Of a DNA stretch of 64,000 bases, positions 35,416 through 44,066 are shown one piece after another; within the stretch, counting starts at the first letter, position 1; each line of letters begins with the position of its first letter. The stretch comes from Chloroflexota bacterium (GTDB lineage: Bacteria > Chloroflexota > Anaerolineae > UBA4142 > SHND01): contig SHND01000003.1 of the NCBI GenBank assembly GCA_004295045.1, positions 92,508 through 156,507 of the forward strand, read 5' to 3'. Position numbers and translations under genes: made by a program. Below the pieces are notes generated by a model, which saw nothing but the letters and a program-made list of their open reading frames with translations, was not told the origin of the DNA and did no database searches.

Positions 35416-35445
35416 ATTATAAGATGGAGTAGCAGGGTTTGTCAA
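35416..35445 (-). promoter_or_regulatory. Promoter of the peptide importer operon and long 5' leader
   Basis: On the minus strand TTGACA (35440-35445) and TATAAT (35416-35421) are perfect hexamers 18 bases apart. Transcription from near 35409 leaves a 5' leader of about 225 bases before ATG 35184. The leader contains the inverted repeat at 35213-35255 and a second ribosome-site-like AAGGAGGAGG (35301-35310) without a well-spaced start codon. I see no known riboswitch. The rest of 35446-35538 holds no gene. Confidence 0.65.
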
Positions 35446-35538
35446 TCAATGGCACGAACTCTATCGCGGGTTCGCAAGATTCATGGGAGCAAGAGCGTGT
35501 ACTTTGCTACGAAAAATTGGCGTCGTTGGATCCCTTTT

Positions 35539-35979
35539 CTACTTTATTGGAATTATCAAGCGCATCCCCGGCGTCAGTTCGCCGTGCATCTCCACCTGAT
35601 TTATTTGCGACAAGATCAACGGATCAATCTTAAACAATGACGCCACCTGCGAAATCGTATCGCCCGCGCGCGTCACATAAAATGTCGTGCGCTTGCCCGT
35701 CAGGAATGCTTGAATTTCGCGCGGCGACACTTGCGGCGTATTCGGGTCGCCAACGCTCAGCACGCCGACTTGAGGTTCAGACATTTCCGCCTCTGCCGTC
35801 GTCTCTGCCACACTCAACACCATTGCCGCTTTTGGAATCACAAGCTGCTGTCCCGTGTGAATGGTATCCGCGTTCGACAAATTGTTCGCCGCCACAAGCG
35901 CCGCGACCGTCACATAAAAGCGCAGCGCAATTGTGTTTAAATCGTCGCCATCGCGCACCACGTAAATCGAGCCGTTCAT
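35539..35979 (-). CDS. Double LysM-domain protein
   Basis: A 146-aa protein made of two LysM modules. The first is YVVRDGDDLNTIALRFYVTV and ends LVIPK; the second is FYVTRAGDTISQVASLFKID and ends LIIPIK. A 45-residue linker joins them. LysM modules bind peptidoglycan or related GlcNAc polymers. There is no signal peptide at the N terminus, so either it leaves by another route or it acts inside the cell. The start lies 2 bases after the ybeY stop, indicating coupling. Confidence 0.85.
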   Translation of the reverse strand: MNGSIYVVRDGDDLNTIALRFYVTVAALVAANNLSNADTIHTGQQLVIPKAAMVLSVAETTAEAEMSEPQVGVLSVGDPNTPQVSPREIQAFLTGKRTTFYVTRAGDTISQVASLFKIDPLILSQINQVEMHGELTPGMRLIIPIK

Positions 35980-35983
35980 CACA

Positions 35984-36418
35984 TCAACTCCACGAATTGG
36001 CGCTCACTTGCTCCAAAATTTCTGCTTGCCGCCGCCACATCGCTTCGCGCGCACCGGGCGTTGCGTCATCATAGCCCAACAAATGCAAAATGCCGTGCGT
36101 GATTAATAATTCCAATTCGTCCCGAACGCGCCAGCCCGCGCGCCGCGCGTTTTCTTTGGCAGTGTCGTATGAAATAATCACATCGCCCAAATATTCATCA
36201 TGCAGCGGTGAAGCAAACGACAGCACATCGGTTGGCGCATTGACTTGATGAAAACGCCGATTGTAATTTTTCATCGCGCGGTCACCCACGATCACAATCG
36301 AAAGCGAATTGATTACATCGGGCGTCTCTGCCGCCAAGACGCGCGTCGCCGCCGCGCGCAATTCTTTGTGCGAAATGCGGCGCGCAAATTTCGGCGCAAT
36401 GACGATGTTGATCTCCAT
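35984..36418 (-). CDS. ybeY: Endoribonuclease YbeY
   Basis: A 144-aa metal-dependent RNase for 16S rRNA 3'-end maturation and ribosome quality control. The family motif appears as HGILHLLGYDDA: His108 and His112 are present, but the usual third His is Asp118. The earlier segments VGDRAMKNYNRRFHQVNAPTDVLSF and GDVIISYDTA are typical. ATG 36418 fits the family start; an upstream start at 36433 is possible. It follows the PgpH-type gene with almost no gap, the conserved order in many Gram-positive-type genomes. Confidence 0.9.
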   Translation of the reverse strand: MEINIVIAPKFARRISHKELRAAATRVLAAETPDVINSLSIVIVGDRAMKNYNRRFHQVNAPTDVLSFASPLHDEYLGDVIISYDTAKENARRAGWRVRDELELLITHGILHLLGYDDATPGAREAMWRRQAEILEQVSANSWS

Positions 36419-36432
36419 CCTTGCACTGACCA

Positions 36433-38598
36433 CTATAATTCTGCGACAGTCTCTTCAGGTTTCACTTGGGCGGGCAATGGCGCGGGCGCTTTGGGCGCAG
36501 GATATTTTACGCGCGGGTGATAGAGTCCCTGCAATACTTCGAGAAAGGCGACGCGGATCTGTTCCAAGTCGCGCAGTGTGATCGCTGCCTCATCCAACTG
36601 TCCTTCACGAATTCGCATTTCAATGATGCGATCAATGATCGCGCGGATCTCTTGCGAATTCGAAGGACGCTCGGCGCGGGTCGTTGCCTCGACACCGTCC
36701 GCCAGCATCATGATTGCCGATTCGCGCGTTTGTGGTTTCGGACCCGGATAGCGGAACTCTTTTTCTTCCACCGGCGCGCGTGTCTCGGCAGGATTCAGCA
36801 GGGCTTGCGCCTGCGCTTTTTCAAAAAAGTAAACGGGCAGTGTCGTGCCGTGATGTTCGAGAATGAAATCGCGCACGCGTTTCGACACGCCGTACTTGTG
36901 CGCGAGCTTGTCACCTTCCGTAACGTGTTCGTGCAAAATCTTGGCGCTCGTGAGCGGGTCAATCGTGTTGTGCGGATTGACTCCATCGAATTGATTCTCA
37001 ACAAAAAATTGCGGGTTCAACGTTTTGCCGACATCGTGATAGTACGCGCCAACGCGACACAATAGTGCGTCCGCGCCAATTTGCTGCGCCGCATGTTCCG
37101 TCAAATTGCTGATGATGAGGGAATGATGATACGTGCCCGGCGCCTCGTGCAAAATTTTCTGGAGCAGCGGATGCGTCGGACGCGACAAATCAATGAGTTC
37201 GAGCGCGGTGGTAATGCCAGCCGCTTTGCCCAAAACAAATTGGCTTCCAAGCGCAATCAAGCCGGTAAGCGCGCCGCCGGCAAACGCCGCCACGACAAGA
37301 CGCGCGAGATTCGACAAATCTTCTTGCTGTGACAACATTCCAAAAATCAAGACGACGGCGACATTCCCCATCGCAACGTACAATCCTGTCAACAAAAAAC
37401 TCGTCAAGCGTTCCCGTCGTTGCAAAGCGACCACAGCAATCAGACTTCCAACCAACGCAAAAACGGTCAGTTCCACTGCGCCGCGCGTGATATACGCTAC
37501 GCTCAGCGCCACAGCAATCGCGAGACCCGTCCCAATGCTTACACTCAACAGCGCGGCGCCCAACATCGCCGCAACCGCAAAGGGAAAGAGCAGCGGAATA
37601 ATAGTTCGTCCCGGGGCGACGATTTTTGTGCCGAGTGCGGTGAGCAGCAGCAGCAATGCCAAAATCAAAAGGACACGCGGTTCGCGCAAAAGCGAAGGCG
37701 AAACACGCACCAGATATGTTGCGCCCACAGCCACAATGAGCGTGGCGAATAAAAAGCCCGCGATAAATTCTTCAATGTTACTCTGCGGCTGCAGATAGCC
37801 GAGTTCGCGCAGCGCTTCGAGTGTCTCGGGCGTAATCACCTCGCCCGCGCGGACAACGGCTTGCCCTTCCTCCAATGTGCGATACACCACTCCCACATTG
37901 GCGCGCGCCTCTTCGCGCGCGCGTTCCGTTTGTTCTAAATCTAAGGTTGTGTTCGGGACGATAAAGGGCTGTGCCCATTGATTTACGAGGTCGGCTTGGG
38001 CGGCGGAGAGGACGAGTGAAATGCGGGAGGAGATTTTTTGCTTGGCGGTATCCAACGTGGTCTCGCGAATTTCGTCGCGCATCGCCGCATCAATCACATA
38101 AAGCGTTTCGCTGATCACCTGGCGATAAGAAGTTGCATCGAGTGCGAGCGTGCGGCTGACCACATCGCGCGAAATTTGGACGCCGGGCACCGCGCGAACC
38201 CACTCCACTTTGTCCGCATTTGACGCATACGGATCCGCGCGCACAGTATCGAGAAAGTCAACGAGCCGCGTCGCGCGTCGGATTTGCTCACGCGCAATGC
38301 TGGCGTTGGGGAGATCGTAGACATCCACCACTCCGCGCGCCGCCTGTTCACGCGCGCTTTCTGTTTCCAAAGCACTGGCGAACGTCGCGCGCGCAGGCGC
38401 AAGAATTGTGACGGGACTGGCTTTCCCCACGGCGAGGTCATTGGTCGTGGGTTGAATCGGCGTCAAGAGCGCAAGTTGCGCGGCAAAGATCACGCCCAAC
38501 AGCAGCGCCGTAACGACGGCAATGAGCAGTGCGCTTCCGATTTCGCGCCGAGTCAATTTCAATTCGACGCGTTCCTCGAAACGATCCAGATACGCCAT
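36433..38598 (-). CDS. PgpH/YqfF-type 7TM-HD cyclic-di-AMP phosphodiesterase
   Basis: A 721-aa membrane enzyme. One helix lies near residue 27-48, then an extracellular 7TMR-HDED domain of about 220 residues, then seven helices from about 285 to 470, then a cytoplasmic HD domain. The HD metal motifs are APGTYHHSLIISNLTEHAA, GAYYHDVGKT and HVTEGDKLAHKYG, with EHHGT after them. PgpH hydrolyses c-di-AMP to pApA. Position next to ybeY is conserved in many bacteria. A Pro/Ala-rich tail follows the HD domain. Confidence 0.92.
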   Translation of the reverse strand: MAYLDRFEERVELKLTRREIGSALLIAVVTALLLGVIFAAQLALLTPIQPTTNDLAVGKASPVTILAPARATFASALETESAREQAARGVVDVYDLPNASIAREQIRRATRLVDFLDTVRADPYASNADKVEWVRAVPGVQISRDVVSRTLALDATSYRQVISETLYVIDAAMRDEIRETTLDTAKQKISSRISLVLSAAQADLVNQWAQPFIVPNTTLDLEQTERAREEARANVGVVYRTLEEGQAVVRAGEVITPETLEALRELGYLQPQSNIEEFIAGFLFATLIVAVGATYLVRVSPSLLREPRVLLILALLLLLTALGTKIVAPGRTIIPLLFPFAVAAMLGAALLSVSIGTGLAIAVALSVAYITRGAVELTVFALVGSLIAVVALQRRERLTSFLLTGLYVAMGNVAVVLIFGMLSQQEDLSNLARLVVAAFAGGALTGLIALGSQFVLGKAAGITTALELIDLSRPTHPLLQKILHEAPGTYHHSLIISNLTEHAAQQIGADALLCRVGAYYHDVGKTLNPQFFVENQFDGVNPHNTIDPLTSAKILHEHVTEGDKLAHKYGVSKRVRDFILEHHGTTLPVYFFEKAQAQALLNPAETRAPVEEKEFRYPGPKPQTRESAIMMLADGVEATTRAERPSNSQEIRAIIDRIIEMRIREGQLDEAAITLRDLEQIRVAFLEVLQGLYHPRVKYPAPKAPAPLPAQVKPEETVAEL

Positions 38599-38611
38599 TG
38601 GAGTTAAATGG

Positions 38612-38657
38612 GAAAAAAAAGCACGCGGGCATCAAGCTTGCATACTGCCCGGCGTGC
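38612..38657 (-). terminator. Terminator of rpsU
   Basis: GCACGC-GGGCA (38621-38631) pairs with TGCCC-g-GCGTGC (38646-38657), 11 bp with one bulge. Read on the minus strand it is followed by eight T. It stops the rpsU transcript just before the PgpH gene. Confidence 0.85.
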
Positions 38658-38686
38658 CGTTACGTTCACACCTGCATTCGATAAAG

Positions 38687-38890
38687 TTAATCGCGATCTT
38701 CGCCGCGTGCGGTTTCTTTGAGTGATTTGCGCTTTTTAGCGGCTTTTTTCTTTTTGCGTTCAACACTCGGTTTTTCAAAGAAACGACGGCGGCGCACTTC
38801 GGACAAAATGCGGTCTTCTTGCACCTTTTTGTTAAAGCGTTTCAGCGCAGCTTCGAACGATTCGTTCTTGTCAACAACGACCTGAGTCAT
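38687..38890 (-). CDS. rpsU: 30S ribosomal protein S21
   Basis: A 67-aa ribosomal protein. TQVVVDKNESFEAALKRFNK is the N-terminal strand-helix, followed by VRRRRFFEKPSVERKKKKAA and a basic tail. S21 helps in mRNA recognition at initiation. ATG 38890 follows a G-rich site 8-10 bases away; a TTG two codons upstream is less likely. It has its own consensus promoter and terminator. Confidence 0.95.
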   Translation of the reverse strand: MTQVVVDKNESFEAALKRFNKKVQEDRILSEVRRRRFFEKPSVERKKKKAAKKRKSLKETARGEDRD

Positions 38891-38987
38891 ATTCAATAAT
38901 CCCCCCTTTCTGTGCCAGTCTCAATGAGCGACATGAAGTCCACTTTCACAAAAGGGGATTCGCATGTCAGGGGCATATTCTTTTGGA

Positions 38988-39015
38988 ATTATACCAGCGG
39001 CTAGACCACTGTCAA
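38988..39015 (-). promoter_or_regulatory. rpsU promoter
   Basis: On the minus strand TTGACA (39010-39015) and TATAAT (38988-38993) are perfect hexamers 16 bases apart. The expected leader of about 90 bases contains a GGGGATT/AATCCCC-type complement that may fold near the ribosome site. Confidence 0.75.
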
Positions 39016-39022
39016 ATAAGAT

Positions 39023-39886
39023 TCAACTCTCGCAGCCCGTTACGTCTTTTTTCAATAGATAAAACGCACGCGCGCGTCCATCTCTATCATTTTTTCGTAT
39101 CGCATCGCACGCGACATAACCTAACTCAAATGCGCGTTCGAAGGTTTGGCGTGTTCGTTCGCGCCATTGCACTGCCAACGCGCGGTTCATCGCTTTCAGC
39201 GCGTTGTAATCTGCCGGAATTTCCACCAAAACCGCTTCGCCAGTGATCGCCTCTTCTTTCGCAATCATCGGCAAAGCGTCGTCATCCCATTCGACGCGAT
39301 AAATTTTTTGCGCCTCCGCGTAACCTTCGCAAGTCGCGCGCCCATGCTCATGTTCACTGACCCGCGCGCTCGTGAGATACCACTCTACTTCAAAGCGGTC
39401 TGACGCCACGCCCGCATTTAACGCGTCCGTCATGTCACCATACGCGTTGCGATAATAACGCCGCGCAATCGCGCCCAAGCGCGCAAGATTCAAATGCGCG
39501 TTGACTGCCTGTAAAGGGTCATAGGTCCACGTCATCAAATCGAGTCCCTGCGTCAACGCGACTTGGCGTTGAAACCACTTGAGGTGCGCACCCAAACCTT
39601 TCACCCGCACATCCGGCACAACGCCAAGCATGTGCGAAGTATGTTTCAGGCGGCGCGCGCTTCCATCGGATTTCGCTTCACTGCCAAGAAAACCAAATGC
39701 GAACCCGACCATTGCGCCGCCATCGAACGCGCCGACGAAAATTCCGCCATTCTTGGCTGCCGTAATCAAAAGATTCGCCGGCACGACATCACGATAGTCG
39801 GGCATCTCCCAAATTCGCTTTTGCAATTCTTCGCACTGCAGACATTCGTCCCACGTTTTGCACAATCGGATTTCAATTTGATCCAT
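39023..39886 (-). CDS. GNAT-superfamily protein (COG3375-like)
   Basis: A 287-aa protein. The first 150 residues follow the GNAT fold: EELQKRIWEMPDYRDVVPAN, GGAMVGFAFGFLG as the central strands, then HMLGVVPDVRVKGLGAHLKW, the acetyl-CoA pyrophosphate loop. The second half, with YLTSARVSEHEHGR, is typical of this long GNAT group whose substrate is not known. ATG 39886 is preferred; an in-frame start 4 codons upstream is possible. Confidence 0.8.
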   Translation of the reverse strand: MDQIEIRLCKTWDECLQCEELQKRIWEMPDYRDVVPANLLITAAKNGGIFVGAFDGGAMVGFAFGFLGSEAKSDGSARRLKHTSHMLGVVPDVRVKGLGAHLKWFQRQVALTQGLDLMTWTYDPLQAVNAHLNLARLGAIARRYYRNAYGDMTDALNAGVASDRFEVEWYLTSARVSEHEHGRATCEGYAEAQKIYRVEWDDDALPMIAKEEAITGEAVLVEIPADYNALKAMNRALAVQWRERTRQTFERAFELGYVACDAIRKNDRDGRARAFYLLKKDVTGCES

Positions 39887-39898
39887 GCTGGGCGGCAA

Positions 39899-39937
39899 AA
39901 AAACATTTCACGCTAACGTGCGGCGTGAAATGTTTTT
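39899..39937 (-). terminator. 15-bp terminator
   Basis: AAAAACATTTCACGC (39899-39913) pairs perfectly with GCGTGAAATGTTTTT (39923-39937). The minus-strand U-run lies at the stem foot. It ends the upstream FN3-like gene transcript just before the GNAT gene. Confidence 0.8.
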
Positions 39938-39943
39938 ACACAA

Positions 39944-40570
39944 TTATTTTTCGGGAGACCTGAACGATTCGGGAGGCGACCATGGTCCCCAGCCCGCATC
40001 ATTGCCGCCGCGCACGCGCCATTTGTACATTGTCCCTGGCTTGAGTTCATTCGGCGCTTCGAGTGTGACTGCGGTTTGCGGCGACACCAATGAAACGCTG
40101 TGCCCGCGACCAAAGTGCGCGTCCTGCGACCATTCCACTTCGTAACGTGTTGCGCCACCCACGTACATCCACCGCAGACTCGGCAAGAGGGAAGTGATTG
40201 GGGCTCCATCTTTTGGCAGCAAGATATTGGGCGCTCCAATCGGCGCTTCCAAAGGACGCGGCGGCGGCAACACAACCGGCGGGCGCGTTGCTTCGGGTCG
40301 CGTGATCGTGATGGACGGCGGTTTCTTTTTTACGGCGACAGCTGTCGCTGCCGCGGCGGCGGCGACGTTACCGTTCGCGGAACGCTTTGCCTTGCCCTCC
40401 TTTGGTTTCGCGCGCGTTTCTTTTGTTTGCGCCTTGCGTTTCGCAGCCGTTTTTTTGCTCGTCTGCGCTTCCGATTTGACTGAAGGTTTTCGCGCGAAAA
40501 TATTTTTCACGCGCCCCACAACACTATTCGTTGCAGTTTTAGTTTTAGAATTTGTTTTCTTTGCTGCCAT
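39944..40570 (-). CDS. Basic-tailed protein with a fibronectin-III-like domain
   Basis: A 208-aa protein. The first 100 residues are Lys/Ala/Thr-rich and disordered-looking (repeats like KKTAAKRKAQTKETRAK and an Ala run), as in histone-H1-like tails. Residues 110-208 resemble an FN3-type beta sandwich: PSLRWMYVGGATRYEVEWSQ, then LKPGTMYKWRVRGGNDAGWG. There is no signal peptide, unusual for an FN3 protein. It may bind nucleic acid or another polymer through the tail; this is a guess. It is 20 bases downstream of the lipoprotein gene. Confidence 0.65.
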   Translation of the reverse strand: MAAKKTNSKTKTATNSVVGRVKNIFARKPSVKSEAQTSKKTAAKRKAQTKETRAKPKEGKAKRSANGNVAAAAAATAVAVKKKPPSITITRPEATRPPVVLPPPRPLEAPIGAPNILLPKDGAPITSLLPSLRWMYVGGATRYEVEWSQDAHFGRGHSVSLVSPQTAVTLEAPNELKPGTMYKWRVRGGNDAGWGPWSPPESFRSPEK

Positions 40571-40590
40571 AGCAATCTACCATCTGAACC

Positions 40591-42345
40591 TCAAGGGTAC
40601 AAACATGGCTCCGGAGCCGACATGCTTTCACGCCAGCCGCACCATTGGTTTGTAGAGCCCCAGTTTCCGTTAAATTGGAGTGCGTTGTATCCAAATAAAT
40701 AATATGTCAGCGACTGACTATTGCCACTGCTAAGCGATTGTCCCATCAAAATCGTTCGGTCTGCGTTATACGTAATGTCACCCTCCAGCGTGCCATCGCA
40801 AAACGTACCCGTCACGTGATCGTCTTTACGAACCAAACTCATTTCACAATTCGAATTGTCGCCATTGTCGGTAACAAACTTTCCCGCGTAGCTGCATCCA
40901 TTCGGAAAATTTGCGCCGGGACGCGCACCACACCATGAATTGCTTCCGTTCCAATTTCCGGTAAAACGTTTGCCATCGTTGCTGAGCGTAAATTCGATGG
41001 GCAACGTCTCGTTCTTGGTGAACGTCCCCGTCAAGACATTTCCGCTCACAATACCGGCGAGGACTCCGCTTTCGCCATCGAAACTATTTTGGTATGTCCC
41101 TGAAACAGTATTCCCATTTTGCGTAATGGACATGGTGCCAAAATTGTGGACCCAGTTTCCCGAAAAATTTCCAGCAGGAGCAGTGACTGTCACAATAACT
41201 GATTTTTCGCGCGCGGTTCCGCCTTTGCTGCATAATGCTTGCAGTCTGTACTCTGTCGTTTCATTCGGCGAAACAGTGCGCTTGCCCGGCGCAGCTACGC
41301 CTTCGTCGCTGAATTCCCCGCCATTCAAATACACTTCGCTTGCGTTTGTCACCGCTCCCCAACTCAGTGTGACCGATTGCCCTGCCGTGATCGTTGTGGC
41401 AGACGCGGAAAAAGTAAATTCATTCGGCTTGCCGGAACATGCCGCAACTGTGGGCGGGGGTGTATTGGAAGGCGCAATGGTTGCAGCAGGTGCCGGAACA
41501 TTGATAACTACCGTTAGCGGCGTTCCGAATATTTGCCCAGCCGCGTTGCGTATTTTCCAAGTCCCGGAATATGCACCATAAGTTGCCGGAGCGGTCATTG
41601 GAACGGTCAAGTCTGCAGTTGCGCCTGGCGGAGTGTCCGGTACGGGATACAAACCACTCGCCGCCATCTGCGTGCCTTCGATAAAGGCGAGCTCATAATT
41701 CTGCCATACGCAAGTGCCATTGTTTTGCACGCGCCAACTTTTGGTAAATACAGCGTTCGGAGTAAAGGTTGTGCCATCCGGAATCGTGAGATCGGCAACG
41801 AATTTCGAACTGAGTACACAAGTTGAGGCGGGAGTTCCATTTGTGGTTTGGGCAGGTGCGCCGGTTGGTGCAATCGAAGGCGGTGCGGCGGTCGCCGGCG
41901 CCGCGGTCCCCAACGGGACCGCAGTGGCAATGGAAATAACGGAAGTTGGTTTCTGCCCACCCTCTTCTCTGACAGTTATCAAAATCGCGCTATCCGCTGT
42001 CGCGCCTTGTGTATTGGTGGCTCGAACTGTTAATGTATGTTGTCCCGGATTTGTAGCAATCCACGACTGGATGAGCGAAAATTGTGCTTGTCCCTGAGCG
42101 ACCGGGCTTGGGTCCTCTCGCACCACTTGCCCATCCACCAAAAGCGCAACGCTCACAACGCCCGTCGGGTCTGTGGCAGTAGATTGAACCACTACTTCTT
42201 CCCCCACCGTATAGACGCTTCCGCTCGGTGGTGAAGCAATAATTACGATTGGCTTGCCGGCTTGCCCGCCCAATGCCTGACACGCAATTATGACAAACAC
42301 AAAACCCGCAAAAAATAGAAAAAATAACGCCTTTTTAAACACCAT
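40591..42345 (-). CDS. Lipoprotein with Ig-like and NBR1-like domains
   Basis: A 584-aa exported protein. The lipobox region VFVIIACQ puts the lipid on Cys22. Residues 35-125 form an Ig-like domain (YTVGEEVVVQSTATDPTGVV). After a Thr/Ala linker, residues 180-285 match the NBR1 four-tryptophan domain type: TFTPNAVFTKSWRVQNNGTC then WQNYELAFIEG and SGTWKIRNAAGQIFGTPL. Residues 300-390 are another beta domain. The C-terminal 190 residues have paired WCG motifs (NSWCGARPG, NQWCGWRES). Ligands are unknown; it probably binds cell-envelope or external polymers. Confidence 0.75.
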   Translation of the reverse strand: MVFKKALFFLFFAGFVFVIIACQALGGQAGKPIVIIASPPSGSVYTVGEEVVVQSTATDPTGVVSVALLVDGQVVREDPSPVAQGQAQFSLIQSWIATNPGQHTLTVRATNTQGATADSAILITVREEGGQKPTSVISIATAVPLGTAAPATAAPPSIAPTGAPAQTTNGTPASTCVLSSKFVADLTIPDGTTFTPNAVFTKSWRVQNNGTCVWQNYELAFIEGTQMAASGLYPVPDTPPGATADLTVPMTAPATYGAYSGTWKIRNAAGQIFGTPLTVVINVPAPAATIAPSNTPPPTVAACSGKPNEFTFSASATTITAGQSVTLSWGAVTNASEVYLNGGEFSDEGVAAPGKRTVSPNETTEYRLQALCSKGGTAREKSVIVTVTAPAGNFSGNWVHNFGTMSITQNGNTVSGTYQNSFDGESGVLAGIVSGNVLTGTFTKNETLPIEFTLSNDGKRFTGNWNGSNSWCGARPGANFPNGCSYAGKFVTDNGDNSNCEMSLVRKDDHVTGTFCDGTLEGDITYNADRTILMGQSLSSGNSQSLTYYLFGYNALQFNGNWGSTNQWCGWRESMSAPEPCLYP

Positions 42346-42432
42346 TCGACCCTATGCCGCATTCCTTTACGCAAAATAGTATAGCATAGAGCTCGCGGCT
42401 TTACAATTGCTGTAGGCATTTTGTAAAGAAAA

Positions 42433-42454
42433 ACGCAGCGTCAAGACGCTGCGT
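42433..42454 (-). terminator. Terminator overlapping the end of the hybrid-kinase gene
   Basis: ACGCAGCGTC (42433-42442) pairs with GACGCTGCGT (42445-42454) around AA. On the minus strand five T follow. The stop codon of the kinase gene (42441-42443) lies inside the stem, so the last codons double as the terminator. Confidence 0.8.
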
Positions 42455-44066
42455 TCGCTTTGACTTGAAACTCATGGGCTGGGGCGCCCGAGTTGACGGC
42501 GTTACGTGGGAGCGAAATGTAGAACGAGCTCCCGTGTTTGGAATCGCTTTCGATCCAAATTTCGCCGCCATGCGCCCGCACCATTTTCCGCGTGAGCGTC
42601 AGCCCTAGCCCCAGTCCTCCCTCTTGCCGCGTCAATGAACTCCCCACTTGGTAAAATGCTTCAAAGACATGCTCCACCTGATCCGGAGTCAAACCCTTTC
42701 CCTGGTCTTGGACCATCAGCGTCACATTTTCGGCGTCGCCTTGAGCCGACACGCGCACCCGACTTTTGCGCGGCGAGAATTTTATCGCGTTCGAGATCAA
42801 ACTGCCCAGCATCAAATCCAGCATCGCCCGGTCGGCAGTGATGTCTCCTGCTGCGCGATCAACCGTCAACTCGATGGACTGTTCGCGCTCAAGCGCCAAG
42901 GGGCGATACGAGTTCACCACTTCACGTATTACCTCGTCAACATCAAGGCGCTCGAGCCGCAAATCAACCTGTCCCGTTTCAAGGTATTTCAGATTCAACA
43001 TATCATCCGCAATCCGCTGTAGCCGATCCGCGCACTGCAAAATCTGATCCGCGTATTCACGCGGTTCTTCATCCAGACGCTCATGCAAAATTGAAGCGTA
43101 ACCGCGAATGACAGCCAACGGCGTGCGCAATTCGTGTGCGGCAATATTGATGAATTCGCTCTTGACCTGTTCCACCTCGCGCACATTGACATACGCGCGG
43201 CTGATTTCGCCCAGCAGGTCAACGTTTTCCAATGCCACACTCGCCTGCGCAGCAATCAAGTGAAGCGCTTCGAGATCACTCTGCGACGGTGTTGTGGTGA
43301 CTGCGAAAAATAAGATTCCGAGGACTGCCTCGCGCGCGGCAAGCGGCAGACTCACCATCCACGCCAAGTCTTTGCCAAAGGGCAAACGATGCTGTGCCGC
43401 CTCATCCCATTGCTGCAGCCCCTCGGTAAGAAAACTGTGTGCTTGGTTCCATTCGGCTTCATCTACCATGAGGTCGTTGAATTCGCTCATCCGCTCGCCG
43501 CGCGTTGCCGCGACGACAAAGAGATCACTCTCACGATGCACGGCGAGAAAAAGCATATCCTTGGCATTACAAGTCTTGCCCACCGCATCAAACAATTCGG
43601 CATACACTTGGTCACGTGTACGCCCCGCCCCAAATGCCTGCGCGGTCTCCAGAAGCGGCAGTAATGTTCGCGACCGCGTGTTCTCTCGCCGCAAGCGCGT
43701 TTTCTCTAACGCGCGCGCAACATGCACGCGCAGCGATTCCGGAGTGAAAGGTTTGACAATGAATTCATCCACGCCGAGCGAAAGCGCTTGAATCGCCATT
43801 TCCATATTACTGTACCCGGTCATCGTCACGACAGTCAATTCAATTCCCCGCTCGCGCAGACGCTGCGTAACTTCCAAACCATTCAGTCCCGGCAATCGAA
43901 TATCGGTAAGCAACAAGTCAAATGTTTCCGCTTCCAATTTCGCTAGCGCGTCCTCGCCGCGTTTCGCATCCACTACCTCATAACCATCCGCTTCGAGAAT
44001 GCGATGACAGAGGGTTAGAATGGCAGCGTCATCGTCTACAACCAAGACACGTTCAGTTGCCATCAT
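42441..44066 (-). CDS. REC-GAF hybrid sensor histidine kinase
   Basis: A 541-aa soluble protein. A receiver domain covers residues 1-120 (VLVVDDDAAILTLCH, phospho-acceptor Asp in LLLTDIRLPGLNG, Lys in FIVKPF). A GAF domain follows at about 150-285. A HisKA H-box is FINIAAHELRTPLAVIRGYA, and a HATPase shows the N-box LISNAIKFS, GKGLTPDQ and GLGLGLT. Receiver-first order means it can be phosphorylated by another kinase, most likely the 8-GAF kinase just upstream, whose stop it overlaps. Start ATG 44066 follows GGGGAG. Confidence 0.9.
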   Translation of the reverse strand: MMATERVLVVDDDAAILTLCHRILEADGYEVVDAKRGEDALAKLEAETFDLLLTDIRLPGLNGLEVTQRLRERGIELTVVTMTGYSNMEMAIQALSLGVDEFIVKPFTPESLRVHVARALEKTRLRRENTRSRTLLPLLETAQAFGAGRTRDQVYAELFDAVGKTCNAKDMLFLAVHRESDLFVVAATRGERMSEFNDLMVDEAEWNQAHSFLTEGLQQWDEAAQHRLPFGKDLAWMVSLPLAAREAVLGILFFAVTTTPSQSDLEALHLIAAQASVALENVDLLGEISRAYVNVREVEQVKSEFINIAAHELRTPLAVIRGYASILHERLDEEPREYADQILQCADRLQRIADDMLNLKYLETGQVDLRLERLDVDEVIREVVNSYRPLALEREQSIELTVDRAAGDITADRAMLDLMLGSLISNAIKFSPRKSRVRVSAQGDAENVTLMVQDQGKGLTPDQVEHVFEAFYQVGSSLTRQEGGLGLGLTLTRKMVRAHGGEIWIESDSKHGSSFYISLPRNAVNSGAPAHEFQVKANAAS

